A DNA stretch of 64,000 nt from Terriglobales bacterium (GCA_035567895.1 DATMPC010000103.1:1-64000); one strand, 5' to 3'. Positions 1 to 7,787 are shown, counted from the first letter of the stretch. Notes: generated by a model not told the origin, from the sequence alone. Program-made: numbers and translations.

Positions 1-250
1 CCGGCTACCGCCGCCGGTACTGACCTCGGCCCAATCGGCACTCAGCATTCAGGAATACCAAACGGCCAAAGGCAAGACCGATTTCCACAGCGAGCGACGG
101 TACAACTCTTGACGCGCCGCTCACAATCGGGGTACCAACGAGAGAGGAGGATGGTGTGGGAGAATTCAGCGCTATGCCCCAGTCCGCCGCGGCGGACAAC
201 ACCTCGCCCCACGAACGCCAAAAAGCAGGCCTTCGTGGGGACCCGAATCG

Positions 251-369
251 GCGGTTGCCGGGGACCCCGTCTCACACCCCATCAACCGCAACAGCGCCGG
301 TTGCTGGGGACCCCGTCCCACACCCCATCAACCGCAACAGCGGCGGTTGCTGGGGACCCCGTCGCGCGA
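251..369. repeat. 46-bp tandem repeat (2.5 copies)
   Basis: The word GGTTGCYGGGGACCCCGTC recurs with an exact 46-bp spacing (GTTGC at 254, 300 and 346); the third copy is cut short after about 20 bp. Units differ by a few substitutions. The surrounding 1-597 has no ORF that looks coding. Confidence 0.85.
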
Positions 370-375
370 TGGCGA

Positions 376-565
376 TGACACTGCGAGGGTCGTTTCGATT
401 GCAGTCCCTGCTGATTCACTGCAAGTTCCCTGCCTCTTCGGGCTTGGCCCCAGTGTTCATGCGGGTTTTATGCCGTGGAAAAAATTCACTGTTATTTTCA
501 CTGATAAATTCACTGTTAATTCACTGTTAGCCCTCTGATCAGTGAATGAACAGTGAATTGGAAAC
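376..565. repeat. Intergenic repeat cluster of AACAGTGAAT/ATTCACTGTT units
   Basis: Between about 405 and 560 short words such as TTCACTGTTA and AACAGTGAATT recur many times in both orientations with variable spacing, with CCCTG variants at the left end. Related clusters lie at 54.05-54.25 kb and 62.75-62.95 kb. No coding sequence was found here; it resembles a dispersed non-coding repeat family. Confidence 0.7.
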
Positions 566-597
566 CTGGGGGCCTGGCAGGTCGAGGAACAAAATTC

Positions 598-1008
598 TTA
601 ATCGACAAACACCAATACAGAGCGAACTCCTGGGAGCCACCACCTCGAGTCATCCGGCAGAGAACGTATATACGGTCCGGTCTTTCTGCAGGCGAAGAGC
701 AGCAGCATGGGCAAGAGTGCGACCATGGCCAATGCGGCGATTGCAGGATCCAAAGGGCGAAGGATGTGAACGAAAGGGTTGAACACAACCGCGAGCGCTG
801 CAAATGCCGCGGTGCACCAGTACATTCCAGCATAGGCGCTCTCTAGAATCGCCACGATTATGGAACCGCAGACCAGAACTCCTAGCGCATATCCTGCGTC
901 GCTTTGAAACAGCCAGGCAAATACCAGGCAGCCGAAGACAAAGAAGAGCCAGGGAACAGCGTTGCGTTTTTCGATCACGGGAGAAACTGCAACTCTGGCA
1001 ACTTGCAT
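598..1008 (-). CDS. Small multi-span membrane protein, unknown function
   Basis: About 136 residues from the ATG at 1008 (a longer frame to 1086 has an unconvincing N-terminus). It has roughly three hydrophobic segments separated by short loops and a hydrophilic C-terminal tail. The pattern W/Y..aFaalavvFNP in the middle matches the layout of the 3139-3486 membrane protein (FFAVCALFNP), so the two look like distant paralogues. It lies just downstream of the gene ending at 1017 on the same strand and may be cotranscribed. Integral inner-membrane location is an inference from hydropathy. Confidence 0.6.
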   Translation of the reverse strand: MQVARVAVSPVIEKRNAVPWLFFVFGCLVFAWLFQSDAGYALGVLVCGSIIVAILESAYAGMYWCTAAFAALAVVFNPFVHILRPLDPAIAALAMVALLPMLLLFACRKTGPYIRSLPDDSRWWLPGVRSVLVFVD

Positions 1009-1016
1009 GCTAAGCC

Positions 1017-1397
1017 TCAGTTCGATAAGCGTTGACGTTCTTGTTGGACGGCACAGGCAATCAGGTCTTTGTCCTGCTGTTCCCATTCCCGCAATGGGCG
1101 CGCCGGCTCAGAGGTGTTCCCCTTCTTTCCGACCACAGCATTGGAACTGGCACGTGCGGCTTCAAGGATTGGATATTCAACTCCGAGTTCGGATATGGTC
1201 TGCGAGTCAAAGTGAGTGGACCGCAACTGCCCCGTCGTCGTCAGTGTGAATTGCGCGACAAAGTGGGAAAGAGGACGAACGCTGGCGAGTTCACTTTGCA
1301 AGCCCATCTTCTTCCCAATCTCAACTGCCGACCGCTCATCGTCTGCGCTCGTAATGAGGCAATCGCCATTCTTCATTCTCAAAATGAATAACGTCAT
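1017..1397 (-). CDS. Hypothetical protein, 126 residues
   Basis: Soluble, mixed-charge protein beginning MTLFILRMKNGD. I recognise no family. The N-terminal third (residues 1-40) looks like a compact alpha/beta segment, while the last 50 residues are polar and probably disordered. Read from the ATG at 1397. A copy of the 19-bp GAGCTGTTCTATACAG motif lies about 160 bp upstream on the same strand (1557-1575). It precedes the membrane protein ending at 598 by about 8 bp, so the pair is probably one transcript. Confidence 0.6.
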   Translation of the reverse strand: MTLFILRMKNGDCLITSADDERSAVEIGKKMGLQSELASVRPLSHFVAQFTLTTTGQLRSTHFDSQTISELGVEYPILEAARASSNAVVGKKGNTSEPARPLREWEQQDKDLIACAVQQERQRLSN

Positions 1398-1876
1398 ACT
1401 CGCTTCCTTTTCCTTGTGACCGGCCGCCCGTGAACTGCAGGCTCAATTCTCAGGCTGGTGGGGTGAGGCCTGGCATGGATTCCCCCTGCAGTGCGGCACG
1501 CGAGGAACAACTCTGACTACATCGTCTGAGACCATTACACTCGTCATGCAGGATCTGCGCTGTATAGAACAGCTCAATCAGAACTTTTCCGACCATGACT
1601 GCTACGAATACCGCTTGCGTCAGGGCATGTCGAGTTTCGTCCGAACCATGGGTCCTGGCGCATTCTGGGCGAAGACGATGTCTAGCTCCACAGCGTTCTC
1701 CACACACAGATTGCCAACTGGCTGAAAAGCCACTTAGGCACCGGAAACGGCATCGGCATTTACACCGGGCACAACTAGAGAAGTTGTCTCGAAACGAGAC
1801 CCGACGAAGTTTCGATGGAGCGAGCGTAGTTGTGAAGTGCGGGGATTAACGGAAGTAGAGGCATCGCGACAAATGA
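1398..1876. other. Non-coding stretch with one motif copy
   Basis: Open frames here (for example 1595-1849 on plus and 1450-1707 on minus) are Arg/Cys/His-rich and look like chance frames. The only structured item I see is the 19-bp motif at 1557-1575. Confidence 0.5.
1557..1575 (-). promoter_or_regulatory. 19-bp island motif, copy 1
   Basis: The minus strand reads GAGCTGTTCTATACAGCGC, one of seven near-identical copies in the first 20 kb. The core CTGT-N5-ACAG is an inverted repeat. Confidence 0.6.
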
Positions 1877-2077
1877 CTACACACGCACGCGGTGAACGTC
1901 CTCTGCCAAAGGCCCGAATGGACCATAAAAGATGCGGAACTCGACCGCCTGCCCCAGTTTCAGCGGCCAGCGGCTCGGCGCGATTGAACTCTTGTGCACC
2001 AGCGCCTCAACTCCGAGCTCGCTGGTGATCATCCCAATCTCAGTGTATCGGTCAAAACGGGTCAGTGTTCCTCGCAT
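1877..2077 (-). CDS. Cold-shock-domain-like small protein
   Basis: A 66-residue protein from the ATG at 2077, preceded by AAGGTG at good spacing; the longer frame to 2209 is rejected for that reason. The order of features resembles a CspA-type OB fold: a G-x-L-x-x-F opening strand, E-I-G-M-I in place of G-Y-G-F-I, then E-A-L-V-H-K-S-S-I and a K-L-G-Q-A-V-E-F strand with GP-F-GP-L-A near the end. The usual RNP1 aromatic pattern K-G-F-G-F-I is degenerate, so nucleic-acid binding is likely but altered. It is divergent from hsp20. Confidence 0.6.
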   Translation of the reverse strand: MRGTLTRFDRYTEIGMITSELGVEALVHKSSIAPSRWPLKLGQAVEFRIFYGPFGPLAEDVHRVRV

Positions 2078-2363
2078 ATAAACACACCTTTTCTCCATTT
2101 CTCCATGGAAAATGTACGTTGAATTGAGCGGAGGAGAAAAGAGGGGCAGGAGATTTCGTCCCGAACCTGCCCGCTCACGACCGTTTTCGACTGAACGTGC
2201 AACGATCATACACCTTGTAAGGATCAGGCTGAGTCAGACGGAAACTCTAAGAAGCAGATCCCTCGCGCGAAAAGCGCGCGAAGGATGACAGTTTCAAAAT
2301 TGTGATTGGGATTTCGAGTAGTGGTCAATGGTTAAGCTGACGCACACCCACCCGCCGGGCCGG

Positions 2364-2392
2364 TTGACAATAGTAGTCTATAAGCCTAACGT
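2364..2392 (+). promoter_or_regulatory. Possible hsp20 promoter
   Basis: TTGACA at 2364-2369, a 17-bp spacer and TAACGT at 2387-2392. A similar arrangement (TTGACT-17-TAGGGT at 18724-18752) precedes the homologous leader at 18.8 kb, which supports it modestly. The transcription start is not known. Confidence 0.4.
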
Positions 2393-2429
2393 GGTTATTG
2401 AGCAAGCATCTACTTCTTACTCGTTCAGG

Positions 2430-2497
2430 TCCTCTGAACTAAGTCAGCCCATCTGAAGTTTTTCCTCTTAGATCACCCCTTCAGGAGGAACTGCGTT
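2430..2497 (+). promoter_or_regulatory. Conserved 5' leader with SD-sequestering hairpin upstream of hsp20
   Basis: The leader shares about 45 bp with the leader at 18787-18858, including CTGAACTAAGTCAG (2434-2447) and a following TCTGAAGTT...CCTCTTAG block. TTCCTC at 2462-2467 is exactly complementary to GAGGAA at 2485-2490, which covers the Shine-Dalgarno AGGAGG at 2483-2488; the loop is 17 nt. This would make initiation depend on opening of the helix, as in RNA thermometers of small heat shock genes. Thermometer function is an inference. Confidence 0.55.
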
Positions 2498-3001
2498 ATG
2501 ACATTCTTAGCCAATTGGGAACCCGTCCGCCAGCATTCCATCATGCAAGACCGCACAAACCGCATGAACCGCCTTTTCCGCGAGTTACTTAGCTCCGAAG
2601 CTCCGGAAGAAGCACTAACAACCACCAGCTTCGCACCCCCAGTGGATATCTACGAAGACGAGCACAACATCACGTTGAAGATCGAAGTCCCGGGCATCGA
2701 CGAAAACGACATTGATGTCCGCATCGACAACAACACCCTTACCGTGCAGGGCGTGCGCAAGATCGAGAAAGAAGAGAAAGAGGAAAACTTCCGCCGTGTG
2801 GAACGGCACTACGGAAGCTTCGCCCGCTCATTCACGCTGCCCCCCTCAGTGGATCCCACCCAAGTGAGCGCCCACTATGACAAGGGCGTGCTGAACATAA
2901 ATCTCGCCAAGAAAGCGGAAGCCAAGCCTAAGCAGATTAAAGTTAACGTTGGGAGTGACAAGAAGGTACTCGAAGCCAAGACTCAAGCTAAGGCAGCGTA
3001 A
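2498..3001 (+). CDS. hsp20: Hsp20-family small heat shock protein
   Basis: A 167-residue ATP-independent holdase of the alpha-crystallin family, expected to bind unfolding proteins in the cytoplasm and form oligomers. After a variable N-terminal arm (1-45) the alpha-crystallin domain spans about residues 46-145: PPVDIYEDEHNITLKIEVPG opens it, an insertion of repeated Lys/Glu (KIEKEEKEE) forms the dimer-loop region, and YDKGVLNINLAKK is the A-x-x-x-G-V-L signature that closes it. A C-terminal Lys/Ala tail follows. The ATG at 2498 has AGGAGG nine bases upstream inside a predicted hairpin. A strong terminator follows at 3026, so it is monocistronic. Confidence 0.95.
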   Translation: MTFLANWEPVRQHSIMQDRTNRMNRLFRELLSSEAPEEALTTTSFAPPVDIYEDEHNITLKIEVPGIDENDIDVRIDNNTLTVQGVRKIEKEEKEENFRRVERHYGSFARSFTLPPSVDPTQVSAHYDKGVLNINLAKKAEAKPKQIKVNVGSDKKVLEAKTQAKAA

Positions 3002-3025
3002 TACCTGTATTTTCGTTAGATAAGT

Positions 3026-3055
3026 GGGAGGCGCCTTGGATCGCCTCCCTTTCTT
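3026..3055 (+). terminator. Intrinsic terminator of hsp20
   Basis: GGGAGGCG (3026-3033), 8-nt loop, CGCCTCCC (3042-3049), followed by TTTCTT. Perfect 8-bp GC-rich stem plus U-rich tail. Confidence 0.85.
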
Positions 3056-3066
3056 GCTTGTCGAGT

Positions 3067-3085
3067 GAGCTGTTCTATACAGTGC
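3067..3085 (+). promoter_or_regulatory. 19-bp island motif, copy 2
   Basis: GAGCTGTTCTATACAGTGC on the plus strand, ending 53 bp before the ATG at 3139. The copy at 17236 sits at the identical 53-bp distance from its gene. Confidence 0.65.
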
Positions 3086-3138
3086 TCGGCCTGTAAGAGG
3101 CGTGTAATCCAGGTAGAGAAGAAATGAAGGAGCCTCTC

Positions 3139-3486
3139 ATGTTTACGGCAGTCTTAAAAGCGATCGCGGTGGTGGGGCTAATCATTGCATTGTTCTGGCG
3201 GTCCCCGAATTATGAAGTGTTGTTGTCGTTTCTCGTCTGTGTGGCGGCGCTGGTTGTGGTCAGCCAGGCGATTCAAGTGAAAAACTACATTTGGATCGCG
3301 GTATTTTTCGCGGTTTGCGCGCTCTTCAATCCCGTGTTTCCCGTGACCATGTCCCCCAATATGCACTTGATGGTCAACATTGTCTGCGCGGGTTTATTCG
3401 CCAGTTCGCTACTGTTGTTAAAGACCCTGCCGCGAATGTCCGTGCCCTCGATAACTGATCGAACGCCGGGAAGTCAGTCGTTGTGA
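3139..3486 (+). CDS. Small multi-span membrane protein, unknown function
   Basis: Start chosen at the ATG at 3139, which has AAGGAG 7-8 bases upstream; the in-frame ATG at 3124 has only a weak purine stretch. The 115-residue product has about four hydrophobic segments (roughly residues 3-20, 26-45, 52-68 and 79-97) and a polar tail, so it is an integral membrane protein. It resembles the membrane protein at 598-1008 in size and in the FNP motif after the third segment. The 19-bp motif lies upstream. No function can be assigned. Confidence 0.7.
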   Translation: MFTAVLKAIAVVGLIIALFWRSPNYEVLLSFLVCVAALVVVSQAIQVKNYIWIAVFFAVCALFNPVFPVTMSPNMHLMVNIVCAGLFASSLLLLKTLPRMSVPSITDRTPGSQSL

Positions 3487-3963
3487 AGAGCTTGTCGAGG
3501 TACTCCACCTCAACGGCAACTCTCTTGGGCAGCCGCCTTGTCGCACTCGGCGAGAGCATTGTCCGTTGAGAAATGAGGCAAACCGAAGTCTGAGTTTGCC
3601 GGCGAGAGTGCTTTCAGGCGTGTTCCTCTCGAAAGGCGGCTATACCATTGGCGAGTTATACGGCACTAGCAAGCGAGTCCTCGACGCTTCTCCCATTCGG
3701 CAGCGAAATGGGAATGAGGCATCGTGATAGTTCATTCCCGTTCGCGATTATCCAATGTGGGAAAGATGCGGACCTAATGAACGTTCTGGATCGCCTCAGG
3801 GACGCGTTCGATGGTCTACCCTCCGCTTTGGCTACCTCATGTGAGTGAGCATAATTCGACCATTTAGCTGGCAACGCGAAGATAACCGCCACAGGTGCAA
3901 GCGTTCTCCGCTGTCCTCTTCCGATCAACGATCTGCTACTCCGATGCTCGTCAAGGTACCGTG
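3487..3963. other. Intergenic region before mreB
   Basis: Nothing convincing. Short frames at 3648-3848 (plus) and 3656-3970 (minus) overlap each other and neither has a good ribosome-binding site or recognisable sequence. The mreB frame itself opens at 3895 but its likely ATG is at 3964. Confidence 0.4.
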
Positions 3964-5025
3964 ATGTCACTCAACGGCCATTATCCAGGATGGCGGTTCC
4001 TTAGGATTCCTTCACTGTCCACAGTCCTAGCTAATGACCTTGCTATCGATCTCGGCACCGCCAATACACTCGTTTACGTGCGCGGCAGGGGAATCGTGGT
4101 CAATGAGCCGTCAATTGTGGCAATCAACAAAAACACAGGCGAAGTCGAAGCAGTCGGCAAAGAAGCAAAGGAAATGCTGGGGCGCACTCCTGCGAACATC
4201 GTGGCCATTAAGCCTATGAGGGACGGCGTGATCGCTGACTTCAAAGTCACCGAAAAAATGCTGAGTTACTTCATTCGCAAGGCATGCAAGCGCCGCATGT
4301 TCTTGCACCCACGGATAGTTATCGCGGTCCCTTCGGAAATTACCCAAGTGGAAAGGCGCGCGGTTACGGATTCTGCCTATCGAGCTGGCGCGAGCGAAGT
4401 TCATCTGGTGGAACAGGCCATGGCGGCCGCGATCGGTGCAGGCTTACCAATCGGCGAGCCTATAGGCAACATGGTCGTGGATATCGGAGGCGGCACGACT
4501 GACATCGCTGTGATATCGCTCGGCGGCATCGTGTATTCGCGGTCGCTACGGATGGCGGGTAATCAGATGGATGAAGCCATAACTAATCATGTGAAGCGGA
4601 AATATAACTTACTGATCGGTGAGCGCACTGCCGAGCAAATCAAGATTGAAATTGGAAGCGCTTACCCACTCGAGAAACCACGTACGATGGAAATCAGAGG
4701 CCGTAATCTGGTCGAAGGTGTCCCCAAAGCAATCACAGTAGATGACATCGAGGTTCGAGAATCATTGGCAGAATGCGTTTCGACCATCATGAACGCGATT
4801 CGGGCCGCGTTAGAGCGTACTCCACCCGAGCTTTCGGCGGACATCAGCGATCGTGGCATTCTCCTCACCGGAGGTGGGGCATTGCTGGAGAATCTAGATA
4901 AGCGCATTCGAGACGAGACCGGACTACCGGTTTCTATCGCAGACGACCCTCTTTGTAGCGTTGGGCTGGGAGTGGGAAAAATGCTCGGCGACTTCACATT
5001 GCTGAGAAAGGTATCGATCGATTAG
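3964..5025 (+). CDS. mreB: Rod-shape-determining protein MreB/Mbl-type actin homologue
   Basis: A 353-residue actin-like ATPase that polymerises under the inner membrane and guides cell-wall elongation. Phosphate-1 loop DLGTANTLVY lies near residues 24-33, phosphate-2 loop VVDIGGGTTDIAV near 173-185, and the adenosine motif GILLTGGGALL near 298-308, all intact. Length is typical (330-350), with about 20 extra N-terminal residues rich in aromatics. The ATG at 3964 is preferred over the frame opening at 3895 because family homology begins soon after it. There is no mreC, mreD, pbp2 or rodA nearby, so this is an orphan and probably a second copy placed in a stress island. Confidence 0.95.
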   Translation: MSLNGHYPGWRFLRIPSLSTVLANDLAIDLGTANTLVYVRGRGIVVNEPSIVAINKNTGEVEAVGKEAKEMLGRTPANIVAIKPMRDGVIADFKVTEKMLSYFIRKACKRRMFLHPRIVIAVPSEITQVERRAVTDSAYRAGASEVHLVEQAMAAAIGAGLPIGEPIGNMVVDIGGGTTDIAVISLGGIVYSRSLRMAGNQMDEAITNHVKRKYNLLIGERTAEQIKIEIGSAYPLEKPRTMEIRGRNLVEGVPKAITVDDIEVRESLAECVSTIMNAIRAALERTPPELSADISDRGILLTGGGALLENLDKRIRDETGLPVSIADDPLCSVGLGVGKMLGDFTLLRKVSID

Positions 5026-5079
5026 ACCTCTCCAAACCGGTTCGCAACTGAGGTCACGCGGTTCGCATGAGACTGAGGG

Positions 5080-5310
5080 CTATCCCTTGGCGTGGGAAGC
5101 CTTCAATCGTCGGCGGTGTGCGGCCTTCAGTCTCTTTTTCCGGGCTAGTTTTTGCGCAGCACCGGGATCTTTGCGGACAGCACGCGTGCGTTCACCGGAT
5201 TCTCGATCTCCTGACGCCGCGGCATTCTTGTTCTTGGGCATGACATCCCCGTTAGCCGACTTAGCTGGGGTTTCCTTCTGCTCTTCGTCAGGCCTTATTG
5301 AAACTTCCAT
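5080..5310 (-). CDS. Small very basic protein, histone-like tail composition
   Basis: 76 residues with an acidic/polar N-terminal half and a Lys/Arg/Ala/His-rich C-terminal half (KLARKKRLKAAHRRRLKASH), suggesting nucleic-acid binding. AAAGGAAAA precedes the ATG. Third gene of a compact minus-strand set with 5331-5564 and 5575-5850. No family recognised. Confidence 0.65.
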   Translation of the reverse strand: MEVSIRPDEEQKETPAKSANGDVMPKNKNAAASGDRESGERTRAVRKDPGAAQKLARKKRLKAAHRRRLKASHAKG

Positions 5311-5330
5311 GGCGGTTTTCCTTTCAAAGG

Positions 5331-5564
5331 TTACCGATCAGATCCACTCGAATCGACTGATAAACGCTGAACCTTTCCATATGCGACCGTAAGCTCCACC
5401 ACGTCCTTGTTTTCAAGCTCGGCCATGAGATGGGCATATGGCTCGCCCATGGTTTGGCAAAGCTGGCGCAACTCCGAAGGCGAAAGAATTTCGGAGCTTC
5501 CCCCGTTCTTCTCGACGGCGTATTGCGCCGATTGCGATTTGGAAATCTTGTATGTCGCACTCAT
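5331..5564 (-). CDS. Small hypothetical protein, 77 residues
   Basis: Start set at the ATG at 5564 (MSATYKISK), which has AAAGGA at good spacing; the frame extends to 5591 without support. Soluble, balanced charge, with a probable helix in SPSELRQLCQTMGEPYAHLMAELE and a beta-rich C-terminus. It starts 11 bp after the stop of the upstream gene, so the two are almost certainly cotranscribed. Function unknown. Confidence 0.7.
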   Translation of the reverse strand: MSATYKISKSQSAQYAVEKNGGSSEILSPSELRQLCQTMGEPYAHLMAELENKDVVELTVAYGKVQRLSVDSSGSDR

Positions 5565-5574
5565 CTTGGGTCCT

Positions 5575-5850
5575 TTACTCGTCAGGTTCAATAAGTTCCT
5601 CGGTGTGGTTAGGATGTGACTTTGCGATGCGCGTGCCGAAAAACACCGCTCTCGTCTGTCGCTCGCGTGCCGATGGACCCGCTTCGGGATAACGGTAGAA
5701 GATACGATAGCTGCACTCGCAACCCGGACACCGCACTACGTGGGCTGAAATAAAACCTTCAGCTCGTAGAGCGACGAACATCTCCCCCGTCCGGATCTTG
5801 GCGGCAACCACGTCGGACAATTTACAAACCTCTTGTTTTGGGCTCAGCAA
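5575..5850 (-). CDS. Small hypothetical protein with CPGCEC cysteine cluster
   Basis: 91 residues read from a TTG at 5850 with GGAGAG upstream. A VVRCPGCECSYRIFYRYPEAG segment (residues 38-58) looks like half a zinc ribbon, although a second Cys pair is absent, so metal binding would need dimerisation or other ligands. First gene of the 5850-5080 set. No family recognised. Confidence 0.65.
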   Translation of the reverse strand: MLSPKQEVCKLSDVVAAKIRTGEMFVALRAEGFISAHVVRCPGCECSYRIFYRYPEAGPSARERQTRAVFFGTRIAKSHPNHTEELIEPDE

Positions 5851-5897
5851 GAACTCTCCAGTGTTCTGTTAGCGGTCATAAATCCTTGTGCCCCGTA

Positions 5898-6755
5898 TTA
5901 CTTTTTCGGCGGCTGTTCCGCGGGAATAGAGTTGAGCTCCAAGGCTGTGAGAAGAGAGCGGTCGCAGTAACCGATGCCTTCGGTGCACGCCTTCAGATTC
6001 TGCTGGTGATCTCTCGTCTGCAGGGCGGTGTTCTCAGCTTGGCTTAGGTCGCTAAAGCTGCAAGAGCCCTTTCCCTCTCTGCAATTCTCCAAATTGCGCT
6101 GGTGCTCAAGCGAGACCACACGCTTCAGCTCAAGCGGCGACAGGTCGGAATGGTCACATGATCCCCAGCCGTTGCGGCAGTTGTCGTTGTTACGTTGGTG
6201 CGCAGAGACTTGCACCTGCTTGGCCTCTGAAGGCGTGAGTTTCGAATAGTCGCAGAGATCCGAACCATTTTGGCAATTCGACATGTTTCGTCGTTTCGTG
6301 GCACCGACTAACTCTATCCGCTGTCCGGCGGTGAGCTGCGATGGATCGCAGGAGCCGAGGTCGTCGATGCAACCGGACCGGTTCCGTTCGCGTTCGCTAT
6401 CGGAGACAACAATCGCCTCCCGGCGATTCAGCTTGGAGTGATCGCAAGACTGCAACCCAAACTTGCAATCGGAGAGATTGCGCTGGTAGTCGGCGACGGC
6501 TACTGAATTGGCTTCCCGAGGAGTGAGTTGCGATTGATCGCACGACGGGTATCCGCTCCTGCAATCGTCAATGTTTTTGAGATGACGCGCTCTGCTCACA
6601 TCAGCCAGCTCAGCGGGCGTTAGAGTCGTGCGATCGCACAATGACCAGCCCTCTTTACAAGCGCCGAGATTCTGATCGTGAGTAGATATTTGTGCGATGG
6701 CGCAAGCCTGAGAAAGTACGAGGGCTGCTGTTAGAAGTCGCATTATGCTTCGCAT
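5898..6755 (-). CDS. Secreted protein of eight 32-residue two-cysteine repeats
   Basis: 285 residues: a signal peptide (1-22, cleavage near AIA-QIS), then eight consecutive repeats of exactly 32 residues, then a short Pro/Lys tail. Repeat consensus: [HYR]-x-[RQ]-N-x3-C-x2-G-x3-C-D-x-S-x-L-[ST]-x2-E-x8. Each repeat has two Cys seven positions apart; in repeat 7 the Asp after the second Cys is Ser, and repeat 4 is the most diverged. Regular length without insertion suggests a solenoid or a string of disulphide-closed helical hairpins in the periplasm or outside the cell. Superficially like Sel1/TPR arrays but the period and Cys pairs do not fit those families. Confidence 0.85.
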   Translation of the reverse strand: MRSIMRLLTAALVLSQACAIAQISTHDQNLGACKEGWSLCDRTTLTPAELADVSRARHLKNIDDCRSGYPSCDQSQLTPREANSVAVADYQRNLSDCKFGLQSCDHSKLNRREAIVVSDSERERNRSGCIDDLGSCDPSQLTAGQRIELVGATKRRNMSNCQNGSDLCDYSKLTPSEAKQVQVSAHQRNNDNCRNGWGSCDHSDLSPLELKRVVSLEHQRNLENCREGKGSCSFSDLSQAENTALQTRDHQQNLKACTEGIGYCDRSLLTALELNSIPAEQPPKK

Positions 6756-6844
6756 GTTCGCCCGCCTTCTTTTGAGACATTTGCAATCGGCGCAAGATCC
6801 ACGCGGATTGTGGGTTAGAAGAGAGACCTCGCCGTAATTGGCGC

Positions 6845-7048
6845 CTATATCACTCGCGCGCGTGCAGCCTCTTGAGTGAGTTCGTTACGATCTTTGCAGC
6901 GCAGAAAATGCTCCATCCAAGCTACGCACTCATGGACTCGCGCTTCGGTGATGTCCAGATCGTAAGCAATCTCGCGGTCACTCAAGCTACATCCCAGCCC
7001 GCGGTAGACTGGGCCAAGAATCCCGATCTTTTCCCAAAATACCTGCAT
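6845..7048 (-). CDS. Stand-alone LuxR/GerE-type helix-turn-helix protein
   Basis: Start placed at the ATG at 7048 (MQVFWEK), preceded by AGGTGA; the frame extends to a GTG at 7108 without a site. The 67-residue product has LSDREIAYDLDITEARVHECVAWMEHFL, matching the LuxR C-terminal pattern L-[ST]-x-R-E-x-[EI]-[VI]-A...I...T-V-K-x-H-[VI]. It lacks a receiver or ligand domain, so it is a minimal DNA-binding protein. It is downstream of the 7787-7209 gene on the same strand but 160 bp away. Confidence 0.65.
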   Translation of the reverse strand: MQVFWEKIGILGPVYRGLGCSLSDREIAYDLDITEARVHECVAWMEHFLRCKDRNELTQEAARARVI

Positions 7049-7208
7049 AACTTCACCTGTCAGATTATGAGCTTTGATAAGGCATGTGATCTGGTCAAAA
7101 CAGCTCACAAGGTCGGAGGTGTCGAGCTCGGGTGCTGTGAGTTATTGGCTCGTCGGAATCAGAAAAGAGGAGCTGGACGCAGACGTACGCCTCAGAGGCG
7201 GCAGCAGG

Positions 7209-7787
7209 TCAGTCGATCTGGCCAGGAAGTACAACGGTGGAATTGGCGGCTCCATCATCATCCAAACGCAACTGGGCTTCCTCTTCTTCGTGCTTCGAAT
7301 CGGGACCGGCCGATACTGAGGCCATCGTCGTGCACTCGTGCAGTTGGGTAATCGGGCGCAGGTGGTGCATTCCAGCAAACGCATGTCCTATTGACGTGAA
7401 TGGCCCATACCATTTGCCGAATATGCGGTCCCTTCCATCCGGATTGCCCTTTCCGGCGTTGCACTTTCCACAATCGGATGTGTGGATCGTCAATTTGTGT
7501 CGATGTGCCTGCCGATCTTCGTACGCGTATAGGTTCACTGGGCCTCCAGACGTAATCACTAGGTTTTCAATCATTGTCTTTCGCGGCTCCGACAGATCGT
7601 CCCGATCTCGTCCATTGTTCTCTCGCCGTCTCAACATCTCTTCGACTACTTCAAGGTAGTGCTTGTCCGGAGTTTCGTCCTCGCGGCGCTTTCGAAAACC
7701 ATCGAGACTCGGCTTGCTTCCGGCCTCAGTCTTTGCATGACATTTGCTCCGAGAAATCCTCGGACTCGGCCTGGGCTGCTTAGCCAT
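7209..7787 (-). CDS. Hypothetical protein, 192 residues, with DCGKC motif
   Basis: Polar N-terminal half with Arg/Lys/Glu clusters (residues 1-70), then a more ordered part containing HTSDCGKCNAGKG, WYGPF and FAGMHHLRPIT, and an acidic disordered tail (EEEEAQLRLDDD). The Cys/His content around residues 100-145 could bind a metal. No family recognised. It starts 28 bp after the stop of the upstream periplasmic protein, so both are probably on one transcript. Confidence 0.65.
   Translation of the reverse strand: MAKQPRPSPRISRSKCHAKTEAGSKPSLDGFRKRREDETPDKHYLEVVEEMLRRRENNGRDRDDLSEPRKTMIENLVITSGGPVNLYAYEDRQAHRHKLTIHTSDCGKCNAGKGNPDGRDRIFGKWYGPFTSIGHAFAGMHHLRPITQLHECTTMASVSAGPDSKHEEEEAQLRLDDDGAANSTVVLPGQID

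Noticed and set aside
251-369. CRISPR array
   Set aside because: Units are directly adjacent without unique spacers, and no cas gene is present.
1557-1575. CTGT...ACAG core read as a LexA (SOS) box
   Set aside because: The gap is 5 bp, not the 8 of the enterobacterial box, and none of the adjacent genes is a repair gene.
3067-3085. Island motif as a plain sigma-70 -10 element (TATACA)
   Set aside because: No conserved -35 sequence occurs at 16-18 bp upstream among the seven copies.
3656-3970. 104-residue minus-strand ORF upstream of mreB
   Set aside because: Overlaps a plus-strand frame, Arg/Ser-rich, and runs into the mreB leader.
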